Positions 1 through 10,274 of a DNA stretch of 64,000 bases are shown here, one piece after another. The position numbers and the translations under genes were made by a program. The DNA is from Dendrocalamus latiflorus (lineage: Eukaryota > Streptophyta > Magnoliopsida > Poales > Poaceae): assembly GCA_017311315.1 (NCBI GenBank), contig CM029626.1, positions 32,048,869 to 32,112,868 of the forward strand, given 5' to 3'. Position 1 is the first letter of the stretch; each line of letters begins with the position of its first letter. Under the pieces are notes generated by a model. It had not been told where the DNA came from and did no database searches. It worked only from the letters and a program-made list of their open reading frames with translations.

Positions 1-279
1 AGGGAAACTACGTTGAGCGCGTCGATGCGGATCAACTCTTCGCAGTCAAGCAAAAACCTTCGGAGAGGCTCCGGGATTACTTCAAGCGTTTCGCGAAGGT
101 ACGCTGCCAGGTCAAGGTCGTCAATGAAACAACCATCATCAACGCAGCAATACAAGGCCTCCGCCCAGGACCGATGGCCGAATACAACGCGCGGAAACCA
201 ATCAAGACGGTGGCGAAGCTCTTCGACAAGATGGAAGAGTACGCCAGGGCGGAAGAGGACACGCGACGCCGACCTGAAT
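1..279 (+). pseudogene. Tat-lineage gypsy gag fragment
   Basis: A piece of retrotransposon gag. The reading frame shows LRDYFKRF, then INAAIQGLRPGPMAEYNAR, then KLFDKMEEYARAEED. The same motifs, in the same order, occur in the gag of the complete Tat element at about 32390-32590, so this is a truncated relative in the same orientation. It enters from the left window edge and stops abruptly at about 279, where copia sequence starts in the same frame. There is no start codon, zinc knuckle or pol in this piece. Confidence 0.85.
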
Positions 280-1732
280 CGAAAGAAGCTATGGACGTAG
301 AATATAATGCTTTGATGAGGAACAGTACTTGGACCTTGGTACCTCAACATCCTGGACAAAATCTCATTGGATGTAAGTGGGTTTATAAGCTAAAATAGAA
401 GGCGGATGGGATAGTTGATCACTATAATGCTCGTCTAGTTGCAAAGGGATTCAAACAATGCTATGGCATGGACTATGTTGAAACTTTCAACCCTTTTGTT
501 AAACCCACAACTGTGCAACTTATCCTCTCGTATGCGGTCTCTCAAGCTAAAATTTGAGATAGATTGATGTACAAAATGCCTTTCTTCATGGTATATTGGA
601 ACAGGAGGTATATATGCACCAACTACTTGGATATGAGGATCGTGTTCATCCAACATGTCTGCAAGGTACAAAATGCACTTTATGGCTAAGCTAAGCATGA
701 AGTTGCAAGGGCTAGGTTTTCACTCCATCCAAGGCAGACACGTCATTGTTCATATTCAGAGAAGGTAAAATTGTCATCTATTTTCTTATATATGTTGATG
801 ACAATATCATAGAAAGCTCTAGTGCTGGGGCTATAGATAAATTGATCAAGCAACTTACAAGAGATTTTGCAATAAAAGATCTTGGTGCACTGAATTATTT
901 TCTTGGAGTTGAAGCTACACCTTGGAAAGACGGCTTGATTCTCACTCAAAAGAAATATGTCACTGATCTACTTCAAAGGGCAAATATGTTGAACTATAAA
1001 CCTGCTGCCACACCCTTGTCTTGTGCCGAGAAGTTGTCCAGAATTCAGAGAAAGCTTCTTTTAGAGTCAGACACATTCATGTATCGTAGTACTGTAGGAG
1101 CCTTACAATATCTAACTCTAACTTAGCCTGACATCTTATTCATAGTAAATAAAGTCTGTCGGTTTCTTCAAGAGCCAATGGATGTTCACTGGGTAGCGAA
1201 AAAGAATGCTTAGGTTCTTGGAAGGTACAACAATGATTGGTCTCATTATTTAGAAGTCACCATCCAAGCTTCTTAGTGCTTTTACGAATGCAGATTGGGT
1301 TGGGTGCATGGATGATCGATGGTTGACAGGTGGTTTTTTGTCTTCTTTGACCCCCAGTCCCATTTCATGGAGTGCTAGAAAATAGCCCACCGTCTCCTGC
1401 TCAAACACTAAAGCAGAATAGAAGGCCATTACTAATGCAGTAGCTGATTTAATTTGGTTGCAATCCCTATTGGAAGAACTCAGAATTTATCAAGATTGTG
1501 CTCCGTCACTGTTGTGTGATAATCTTGGTACAACATACCCACTGCCAACTCTATGTTTCATGCTTGAACAAAACACATAGAGGTTGATTTTCACTTTGTT
1601 AGAGAGAGTTGCAGTAGGAGCATTGGAAGTTCGGCATATTTCTTCTAAAGATAAATTTGTGGACATTTTCACCAAGGCATTGTTGAGAGAAACCATTTGC
1701 AACATAATCTAAACCTAGGAGAAGCTAGTTGA
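280..1732 (+). pseudogene. Degenerate copia reverse transcriptase/RNase H
   Basis: Remnant of a Ty1-copia pol gene. In order: the RT start (KEAMDVEYNALMRN, then GCKWVYKLK, with a stop right after), the RT core with YVDDN at about 796-810 and KDLGALNYFLGV, then RNase H motifs (NADWVGCMDD near 1290 and HIEVDFHFV near 1575). Many stops and frame changes are present, including at 396 and around 540-700. It is 5' truncated: gag, protease and integrase are absent. It runs into a purine tract and LTR-like sequence. It encodes no functional enzyme. Confidence 0.85.
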
Positions 1733-1932
1733 GATTGAGGGGGTCTATTGGAATAAACAAATCTCACACATGTAGAAAGGATATATAAGCCTCATGATAG
1801 ATAAGCTTCAGTATTTTTGGTTGTCGGTTGTGCCAACTATAGCAAATCAAATACAATCACTTCCATGCACGTATACAGTTCCATGCACACGTATTTATAC
1901 ATGTGCAGTCCCATGCACGTATACGGCTAACA
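1733..1932 (+). repeat. Copia polypurine tract and 3' LTR remnant
   Basis: A purine-rich tract (GAGATTGAGGGGG, about 1731-1743) follows the copia RNase H remnant, as expected for a PPT. The sequence after it starts TATTGGAATAAAC (the canonical TG altered to TA) and ends in GGCTAACA at 1932, so a short LTR of about 186 bp is likely. It holds tandem copies of a CCATGCACGTATAC-like unit. The matching 5' LTR is missing, so the boundaries are inferred. Confidence 0.55.
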
Positions 1933-2146
1933 CAGACCAATATGCAACGTTTGCCAAGACCTCGGGACAAGACGAGCGATGACTGCGATCACTTCCTCAT
2001 CATCGGACGTTCTGTACCGCTGGCATTTGCCGGACCCCAGGGTATGTGGTGACTCGTCCGACAAGTCCTAGACGGTGGTGGTTCTACTCGAGGCAGAAGC
2101 ACCTCAAGAGATATGTAGATTGGTACCCATCCAGGGGCTTCCAAGG

Positions 2147-2405
2147 TGATAACGTAGAATACTTTGCGCATAGATTACTTGATGAATGAAGTTACATCTT
2201 ACAAGTATATATAGCACTAGCTACACACATATGAGTGTGAATACAAAGAGAGAAATGAAGAGACTGGAAGCTGAACCAAGGAGGCATGCAGTGCATGCAT
2301 TCATGCATGCGTGGGAAGATGGAGAGGCAGCCATGTGAATAGGCATGCATTCATGCATGCGTGGGAAGATGGACAGGCAGCCATGTGAACAGGCGTATGC
2401 TAACA
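2147..2405 (-). repeat. Copia 3' LTR (with internal 50-bp duplication)
   Basis: Matches 7392-7600 with a few substitutions, but is 50 bp longer. The block containing GCATGCATTCATGCATGCG and GGCAGCCATGTGAA is present twice in tandem here and once in the 5' LTR. The end next to the polypurine tract is TGTTAGCATACG on the minus strand. Confidence 0.93.
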
Positions 2406-2424
2406 CCCCCCCCCCCCAGCAGTC
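2406..2424 (-). promoter_or_regulatory. Polypurine tract of copia element
   Basis: On the minus strand a long poly-G run preceded by GACTGCT lies directly before the 3' LTR, the place where plus-strand DNA synthesis is primed. The homopolymer length may vary between reads. Confidence 0.8.
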
Positions 2425-5400
2425 AGAACGTCGGGATAAATGACATTCAGACTGGAGCGAAACTCGGTGAAGACGGACATCGGTAACCCCTTTGTGAAGA
2501 TATCGGCGAACTGGGACGTAGTTGGGACATGAAGAACCCGAACTTCTCCGACGACGACTCTGTCTCGAACGAAGTGAAGATCGATCTCAACATGCTTTGT
2601 CCGCTGGTGTTGCACAGGATTTGTTGACAGGTATACTGCGCTTACATTGTCACAATAAACCAAAGTAGCCTGAGGGAGAGTGCTGCACAACTCCTGTAGT
2701 AACTGGCGCAACCAACAAGCTTCGGCAACACCATTTGCAACAGCCCGGTACTCGGCCTCAGCACTAGAGCGAGACACAGTTTGTTGCCGCTTGGAGGACC
2801 AGGAGATCAGATTGGCGCCAAGAAAAACCGCATAGCCAGAAGTGGATTTCCGAGTGTCCGGGCAACCAGCCCAATCCGCATCAGAGTAGACAATAAGCTC
2901 GGAGGGCACCGACGAACGCAGAAAAAGGCCATGATCAATTGTACCCCGAAGATAGCGTAGGATACGCTTGACAGCAGTGAGATGATGTTCCCGAGGATCA
3001 TGCATGTATAGGCAGACCTGCTGAACAGCGTAGGAAATATCTGGACGAGTGAATGTCAAGTACTGGAGAGCACCTGTTAAGCTGCGGTAATGGGTAGGAT
3101 CACCCACGGGGGTGCCAACAGTGCCAGACATCTTAGAGTTGGTGTGAACCGGTGTGCTGCAAGGCTTGGCGTCCGACATCCCTGCGCGCTCCAGTATATC
3201 CAGAGTGTACTGACGCTGAGAAAGAAACATTCCATTTGGAGACCGGTCAACATGAATCCCCAGAAAATGATGAAGCTCACCAAGATCTTTCATCGAAAAC
3301 TCTTGCTGAAGGGCCTGAATGGTCTGACGAAGTAGTGTTGAAGAGGAGGCAGTCAATACAATATCGTCGATGTACAACAGTAAGTAAATTGTCTCGGAGC
3401 CACGATGAAAGATAAACAGAGAAGTGTCTGATTTTGCCTCCACAAAGCCAAGTCCAATAAGTATGTGGCGAACCTACTATACCAAGCGCGAGAAGCCTGC
3501 TTCAACCCATACAGCGACTTGTTGAGATGACAGACCCAGTCAGGATGCGCGGAGTCAACAAATACAGTTGGTTGGGAGCAGTAGACCGTTTCTGTCAATG
3601 TGCCATGTAGAAACGCGTTCTTGACATCAAGTTGATGCACCAGCTAGGAGCGAGAGAGAGCCAGAGAGAGGACAATCCGAACTGTCGCAGGATTCACCAC
3701 CGGGCTGAAAGTTTCATCATAATCCACGCCTGGACATTGGGTAAAGCCCCGGAGAACCCATCGTGCCTTGTAGCGGTCCAGTGTGCCATCCAGTGCGAAT
3801 TTGTGACGAAATATCTATTTACCGGTGACAATGTTTATGCCGGGGGGACGTGGAACCAGATCCCATGTGTTGTTGGACAGCAGGGCACGATACTCCTCTT
3901 CCATAGCTCCTTGCCAATGAGGGTCGGTCAGGGCGCTGCAGTAAGTCTTTGGGATAGGAGACAGAGCAGTGGCCATGAGATTCATGCGATCAGCAGCAGG
4001 TTGCCTGAAACCGTGCTTACCACAAGTCATCATGGGGTGTGAGTTGACCACCGGAGCTATGGGAACAGCCTTGGCCGGAACCCGTTGTACTGGAGGGGCC
4101 GACGACGGGCTGCAGGGTGCGCATGGCTCAGGTTGGGCCCGTCTGCTGTAGACAGCACCAAAGCGGTGTAATGGGGCCGCACACAGCACAGGAGCGCCGA
4201 GTGAGGCAGCAGGCGCGCCGGACATGCGGGCGCAGACGAAGGAGACACTGTGGCCACGTGTGGCGCGGATGGAGTAGTCACCGTGGCCGCGCGTGGTGCA
4301 GGTGGCACCACGATCGCAGGACAGGTTGCCGAGGCAGGTGAGTTGGGCGCATCAGATGGTCGAGCCGTGGTGGGAGCAGTGGCGTCAACCACCGGCGGCG
4401 CAAGAACCAGTGCGCCTGGCGAGGTACGTCGGGAGCCTGTAGACGAAAAAGAGCCAGCCGGAGCCAGGCTTGTCTCAAAGTTAGTAAGAAAATCAAAATC
4501 CGCTGGGGGAGGCACCGTATCTCTGGAAGAAGGAAAAAGAGACTCGTCGAATGTGACGTGTCGGGAGATGATGACCCTGTTGGAGGAAGGGTCAAGACAC
4601 CAATAACCTTTGTGATCGGATGAGTAGCCAAGGAAGATAAACAAGGTAGAGCGAGGGGAGAGTTTGTGAGGAGCGGTGGCAGACAAGTTAGGGTAGCAGG
4701 CGCAGCCAAACACCCGAAGATGGTTGTAGGTGGGATGGACACCATAGAGAGCGAAGTAGGGTGTGGCCATGTCTAGGGTTTTTGAGGGAAGACGGTTGCG
4801 AAGGTATGTGGCATTGTGTAGAGCTTCGACCCAATAAGAAGGGGGGAAGGGACGCCTGAAATAAGAGGGAGCGAACAGAATTATATAGTGATCAGAGAAT
4901 TCGTTCAGCTCGACCGTTTTGTTAAGACGTGTATGGGCAAGACATACGGAGGGCAACGCCATGGGTGAGGAAGAAGGTGCGGGTCAAAGAATTATCAAAT
5001 TCATGACCGTTGTCACACTGAACAAACTTGATGGTGCGCTGGAACTGGGTGGCCACAAAAGAGAAGAAATTTGCTAGAGTAGGAAAAAGTCTCGGACTTG
5101 AGACGAAGAGGGAAAGTCCAAGTAAATGAGAGCAATCATCTAGAATGACAAGGTAATACTTATAACCAGAGACGCTCACTACAACCAGAGACGCTCACTA
5201 CAGGAGACATCCACAGATCACAGTGAATTAGGTCAAAAACATGAGATGCTCGAGAAGAGGAACTAGCAAACGGTAAACGTATGTGGCGACCAAGTTGACA
5301 AGCATGACAAAGGGTATCACATGACAACTTAGTATTACAAGTAATGGCGGAAGTACTAGAAAGACTAGATAGGGCTTCAAAGGAGGGGTGACCAAGGCGG

Positions 5401-5800
5401 CGATGCCACAAGGAGGCCAGGGCGCCGACAAGGAAGGTGCAGTTGGATGAAGAGGACGCCGAGAGGTGCAACGAGTAGAGAGGGCCAGAACTATTGCACC
5501 TGTTGATCACGATCCCGGTCCTGAGATCCCTCACAGAAAGACCAAAGGGATCAAATTCCACGGAGCAAGAGTTGTCAGTGGTGAATTGACGAACAGAAAT
5601 AAGAGACTTAATAATGTCAGGGGCAACTAGAACATTATTAAGATAAAAGGGCCCAGGTAAAACTGTATCGCCGGTGGAAGTAACAGGCAGTGTGGAACCG
5701 TTACCAACAATGATAGATGAAGGGAAGGAGGTACGGGGGGGACGGAACAAAGAGATGTTACCGGTGTCTGGCATCATATGCGCCGGAGTCCATGACCCAC
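2406..5800 (-). pseudogene. Copia pol: protease, integrase, RT, RNase H
   Basis: Minus-strand pol in several frames. The protease site DSGA lies at about 5781-5792. The gag-pre-integrase motif LWHRRLGHPSF is near 5400, followed by the C-x2-C of the integrase finger (CHACQLGRH) and the catalytic core (IHCDLWMSPV, later CDNGHEF). RT shows QLDVKNAFLHG, LNKSLYGLKQASRAWY and YIDDIVL near 3365. RNase H shows VYSDADWAGCPD, VYCDNVSAVYL and HVEIDLHFVRD, ending near 2420. A 17-bp tandem duplication at about 5164-5198 shifts the integrase frame, and there are further frame changes near 4950, 3640 and 3450. Not functional as it stands. Confidence 0.9.
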
Positions 5801-5825
5801 TCAGTGGAGGCTGGAGGAGTGACAG

Positions 5826-7316
5826 TCATGGTGCTGAACGGATTTGCCAGGGACTGCTGATCCCAGGAGCCACTAGCCCACAGAGCCCATGGCGAAGGAG
5901 GATGTATAGGCGCTGGCTGGGGCGCCGGCTGGGGTGCGCCGAACGCAAACCCACCCTGCTGTTCGGCCTGTGGTAGGGGGTGTGGTGCGTATGGGCCAGT
6001 GTCGTATGGCCCCGACGCAACCAGACCAGGCTGCAGTCCAGGGGCAGCCAGCAGCGCTTGTTGCGGCTGACCGTGGTGCTGCTGCGGCGGCCTTGGCTGG
6101 TGACGCTACTGCGGGCCACTTGTCGAAGGTGGACGTCCTTGGCCGGGCCACATCTGGATGGACCCGGTCCAGGGATTGTAGAACGAAGGCCACTGAGCAG
6201 ACCCGGCGGAGGAGCGAAGCCCGAGCCCCCCTGCTGGTTGAACTGAGGGTTGGTGTTCGGTTGGGTAGGCGGACCAGCAGGTGGGCGAGAATAGCTCCCG
6301 CCAGATGGAGCTCCCTTTGGGGTAGAGGTGCCCTTGGCGGCGAGAAGAGTTGTCGACGGTGTCGAGGAGGATGCCGGCGCCATGGTGAGTTCTTCAAGGA
6401 GCAGATCAGAGCATACCTCGATGAACGTGGGGAAGGGCCCCTGCCGTTTGAGAAGGGCCGACATGTACTGGAACTGCTCGTTTAATCCACGAAGAACATT
6501 CAGGACGAGGGTTCTGTCGTGAACGACTTCGGCGAGATCAGCGAGGGCATCCACCATATCCTTCATCTTGCGGCAGTAGTCGGAGATCGACAAGTCCCCT
6601 TGAACAAGGTTACGAAACTCGGCATCGAGATGAAGAGCACGAGTCTCACGGTTGCCGAGGAATTGTTGCTCGATGCCGACCCACGCGAGGCGCGCTGTTG
6701 TGCCGCGGGCGATCTCTATGAGCTCAGCGGAGATCGTGCCGTAGATCCATGAGAGGACCACGCAATCCATGCGGTACCACGAGGGAACATCAGGGAAGGT
6801 GGCGTTGCGTAAAATGTGATCGGAGGGGGAGAAGCGGCCGCAGACAAGGAGCATGAGGTCATGCCACTTGTTGTACTGTGGTGAGAGAAGATCGAGAACA
6901 ACGGGAACAAGGGCCCAGATGTTCTGAACTCCCGCGGCTTGAGCGTGCAGGTTGGCGACGAGGGCGGCTTCGTAATGATCGGCGTCGTCGCGGACGAAGG
7001 CATCGTTGGGGACAGAGTGGTCGTCGCGGAGGCGATCCTGAGCCTCGGCTGTTGCATGCTCCAGAGCGGCTGCGTCCTCGCGCTCACGGTCGAGGGTGGC
7101 GGCAGCAGCACGAATGCGGGCCTGGGCGTCGACGGCGGCCCGAGTAGCACTGTCGGCGGCGGTAGTTAGGGTTTCGCGCTCGCGGGCGGCGGCGGCAATG
7201 GCCTCGGCATCGAGCTCGCGTGCGGCAGCGGCTTTGCGTTCGCGGGCTGCTTCGCATTCACGTGCGGCAGTGGCTTCGCGGTCGTGATCGGCGGCAGCGA
7301 CAGCGACGCCGGACAT
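5826..7316 (-). pseudogene. Copia gag polyprotein region
   Basis: Starts with an ATG at 7316, 75 bp inside the 5' LTR. The first 120 residues are Ala/Arg/Glu-rich and look helical or coiled-coil (AARECEAARERKAAAA). The gag core follows: YNKWHDLMLLVCGRFSPSDH, IEIARGTTARLAW and LVQGDLSISDYCRKMKDM. A Pro/Gly/Gln-rich tail follows, where the original frame is lost (about 6160). No CCHC zinc knuckle could be found, which is either loss or a property of this family. The protein would form the virus-like particle shell. Confidence 0.85.
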
Positions 7317-7376
7317 GGCTGCTGGTGGTGGAGTTTAAGGTTTGTGGAGCGGAAGCAAAAAAGGCACAGGAGATGA

Positions 7377-7391
7377 ACCCTCTTGATACCA
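7377..7391 (-). promoter_or_regulatory. Primer-binding site of copia element
   Basis: Immediately inside the 5' LTR the minus strand reads TGGTATCAAGAGGG, the usual copia site complementary to the 3' end of initiator methionine tRNA. Confidence 0.85.
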
Positions 7392-7600
7392 TGATAACGT
7401 AGAATGCTTTGCGCATAGATTACTTGATGAATGAAGTTACATCTTACAAGTATATATAGCACTAGCTACACACATATGAGTGTGAATACAAAGAGAGAAA
7501 TGAAGAGACTGGAAGCTGAACCAAGGAGGTATGCTGTGCATGCATTCATGCATGCGTGGGAAGATGGAGAGGCAGCCATGTGAACAGGCGTTTGCTAACA
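7392..7600 (-). repeat. Copia 5' LTR
   Basis: 209-bp LTR with TG...CA ends on the minus strand (TGTTAGCAAACG ... GTTATCA), matching 2147-2405 apart from the 50-bp duplication there. By eye there are about four substitutions between the pair. Confidence 0.93.
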
Positions 7601-8370
7601 CAAGGTGTGACCTTCACCCTCCCCATGTCTGATATTGTCAGTTATAACCTCTGAGGGAAGGCTAAGAAGAACGTAGAAATGCTCTCCGAACATCTTGCTG
7701 GTTGGGTCAGGGAGGAGACTGGGAAGAAGATTGTTTTCCACACTTTCAGTAACACCGGCTGGCTCTGGTATTATACACTTTCTGTTGGATTTCCCGCGTC
7801 AAGAATTAACTCTCACCGTGAGATTTTGAGCTTAATTCCTTCTTTGTGTTCTTGCAGCTAAGGCGTAATGCTGGACAACTTGCAGAGGCAGGATCCTTCA
7901 GCAATGGTGAAAATTAAGTGTTGTGTAGTCGACTCAGCATCTGTTCCTGTCCCTGATTCTCAGGTAAATAATTTATCTAGCCTTTCGTGAGCAAAATTAG
8001 GTGTTTGGTGCTATTCCAAAATGCGTTGTTTATGTCAAACAAATGTTTCAGCAATTGTATCCCCCCCCCCCCCCCCCCCTCCATATTTTACATGTGCTGT
8101 TATTCAGTCGCTTGTTTCTCTGCATGTTTTGTTGGAACAAAGTTATATAGTTGTGTGTATTGTTTTCTGAACACAGGTTTGGGCTTTAGGCTTCTCGGCC
8201 GCCATCCTGAAAAAACACAGCGTAGCGACGAAAGGATCAAACGATACAAGGTCTGACGTCCTAGTTGTGCAGTCTAACAAGGATCCCAAGCCAGCAGCTA
8301 CCGAGGCTGTTCTACTATCAGCGCTGGAGAATTTCTTGGATGTTGTTTTGAACTATCCAAGCATTAATAG

Positions 8371-8599
8371 AACCAAATTTTTACAAAACTACATTACTAC
8401 TAGTAAAACTATCACAAAACCAATTTTTTTAAGCAACAATTTTATAGAACCACACTTTCATTTGTATAACATTTCACAAGATCACTCTTTCAGGCTGAGC
8501 CCACTTTGTTGGTCTCACAAGTCTATCCATATTAGCTTTGATGTTTGCTTTTTTAAGTTGATAACCCAGCACGGGTTGCGCCATCTAATGGAACATGGG
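8371..8599. other. No gene; decayed intron-like sequence
   Basis: AT-rich sequence after the last surviving TMEM53-like exon. The expected splice donor after 8370 is absent. I see no motif, no repeat match inside the window and no coding evidence here. Confidence 0.5.
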
Positions 8600-9816
8600 C
8601 TATGTCACTGGTTTTAAGTTGTCATGAGGCGCAAAAGAGGGCTTTAGGAGCAGGTGGCGATAATCCCATAGTGGTGAAAACTTTAATGGATGTAATCTCA
8701 TTTGGGATGATGCATTGTAAAGGCCTTGTAATGATCTTTTTGATCTGCATGTCTAAGAAAATATATGAAAAATAACAGGTTGGTTATCTCTTATTGGTAA
8801 AGTATACGACCTTTGCATAGTGAAAACTGTTCAAACAGTTGTGCCTACGGTCATGGATAGGCATAAGAACTTACTCGAGTTGGTGTTTATTTTACAAAAG
8901 AATCTTTGTGATTGGGATAAAAACAGAAATGGAAGTTGGAACCCTGACTTTGATTTCCCTTGGGTAGTTGGAACCCAAGAAATAAATATAGCATATGGTC
9001 GATGGAACCATACTTTGTAACAGGTGGATAGAACTTGCATTACTATTATTATTGCATACTCTTACACTTTTTAAAACATGATTTAGTTAATATGCTAAGT
9101 CTCATATTTTCTACTTATTCTATTTCAAATGTGGCTTCTGCAAATAAAAGAACCACAAACCTCCCTTTGTTCAGCCTTACATCTATTATTATTGTATTCT
9201 GTGTAGTGGCTCACTGTTGCTTAATTACTATTATTCGATAAGTAAGAAGGAGAAATAAAAGCTCTGCAATCATCTAAGGATGTGGACCAAACTAGAAGAT
9301 GATGAGGCCAAGAACTAGGTCACAAGTCCTAGGGCCTGTTCGGCAGTGAGGAAGCCGGCCGGCTTTTCGCAGCCGCTACAGTACCTAACTTTTAAACGGA
9401 GTATTTTCTCAAGACGGAGTCTACAAGTTAAACGTAGTACACGTTAAAAGCCCAACATCTGTACCAGCCAAAATCGCAAGTGAGTATCGATCTCTCCGTA
9501 ATCTGTACCGTAAACAGCCAAAATTCAAAAATTTCAGCCAAAAGCCATAAGCCGCAGCCAAAAAGAACAGGCCCCTAGTTGATTGCCTGTGGACATATCC
9601 TGAGGGTCCCACTTGTATGATGCTTCCATTTCTGTTGCTGCTCTTTAAAGGTTTTGGTCTAATCAGTCCATGTGTAAGTTTACTATGGTAATAGTTATGG
9701 TTTCGCAAAGATATGTATTTGATATTCAACAATATATTTGTGTGCACTTTTACTAATGCAGGGAACAGTGCAATAGAATCACAGAGAGTTCCAGACGATA
9801 AATCCAGGGTTCGACA
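8600..9816 (+). repeat. Diverged Tekay-type gypsy LTR remnant
   Basis: An old, 5'-truncated copy of the LTR family seen intact at 23148-27101 and 44061-47734. Matching landmarks occur in order: GCGCAAAAGAGGGCTT, GTGGTGAAAAC, the block around GTATACGACCTTTGCA, CAAACAGTTGTGCC, GTTCAGCCTTACATCTATT, GATTGCCTGTGG, TTTGTGTGCAC, and the terminal TCGACA at 9816. Many substitutions and gaps make it much older than the two complete LTRs. A MITE splits it. Confidence 0.7.
9332..9574. mobile_element. Tourist-like MITE (PIF/Harbinger type)
   Basis: A 243-bp element with perfect outer inverted repeats GGGCCTGTTC ... GAACAGGCCC and the 3-bp duplication CTA on both sides. It interrupts the LTR remnant; the intact LTR family shows the uninterrupted site around CAGTCAATTGCC. 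Inner sequence (CAAAATCGCAAGTGAGTATC) is shared, in opposite orientation, with the MITE at 57508-57750. No coding capacity. Confidence 0.8.
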
Positions 9817-10274
9817 CCATCGCTCCTCCATGGCCAGATCCAATCAAATTTGGTCATGCCTATACAGATCTGACCAGATCTAGTGGCCGCCACCCGGTCA
9901 TACTCGTCTCATCCTCTGCCTCTGCCACCGCCACCGCCCCTCCTCCCTTGGCCCCGCTGGTGCTGGTCCTGCCCGCCGCCACCCCTCCTCATTGGGCCCA
10001 CCTATCGTCGTCCATCGTTTTTTTTTCTTTTTTCTTTCATATTTATTTAATATTTTTTAATTTTTATCATATTTTTTTAACAAAAATCATCTTGGCCAAA
10101 AGCCAGTAGATGAATTGAACACCCTAAAGTCTTTTTTTAGGGGGGCATACTACAAAGTCTTGGCCGGGCCTGTGGTGACTCGAATTGGGCCAAGCCGAGC
10201 CGAGTAGAGCCCACCAAGAGTCCAGACTAGAAGCACCACGCGCACACACCTCCCCCTTCTCTCCTCCTCTCTTC
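9817..10274. other. Intergenic; T-rich tract and 5' leader of next gene
   Basis: Pyrimidine-rich CCGCCACCGCC-type sequence, then a long T/A-rich stretch (about 10017-10085), then roughly 100 bp of C/T-rich sequence (CTCCCCCTTCTCTCC) directly before the ATG at 10275 that looks like a plant 5' untranslated leader. No other gene was seen. Confidence 0.5.

Larger units (their letters stand above)
2147..7600 (-). mobile_element. Complete Ty1-copia LTR retrotransposon
   Basis: A 5.45-kb element in minus orientation, bounded by two LTRs (2147-2405 and 7392-7600) with TG...CA ends. Direct 5-bp target duplications CAAGG flank it (2142-2146 and 7601-7605). It has a primer-binding site next to the 5' LTR and a poly-G polypurine tract next to the 3' LTR. 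The internal domain order on the minus strand is gag, protease, integrase, RT, RNase H, which defines copia. The element sits in an exon of the TMEM53-like pseudogene. Gag and pol carry frameshifts, so this copy is not autonomous. Confidence 0.95.
1979..8370 (+). pseudogene. TMEM53-like (DUF829) protein, disrupted
   Basis: Remnant of a DUF829/TMEM53-family alpha/beta-hydrolase-like gene. The first exon starts with an ATG at 1979 and reads SSDVLYRWHLPDPR; TAG at 2069 interrupts it. TVVVLL follows, then a small deletion, then RQKHLKRYVDWYPSRGF up to 2146. A copia element then interrupts the exon; coding resumes at 7606 with VTFTLPMSDIVSYNL, a TGA, then KNVEMLSEHLAGWV and KKIVFHTFSNTGWL. Further exons are 7863-7963 (DNLQRQDPSAMVKIK, donor GTAAAT) and 8177-8370 (VWALGFSAAILKKHSVATKG, then SNKDPKPAATEAVLLSALEN). 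The family's last exon, with the SSPHVDHYR-type motif, is missing, and the donor at 8371 is lost. Two stops, an internal deletion, the insertion and the 3' loss make it a clear pseudogene. The family assignment rests on remembered plant homologues. Confidence 0.85.

Noticed and set aside
8060..8091. Long poly-C run
   Set aside because: Homopolymer in an intron of a pseudogene; no sign of function, and its length is error-prone.
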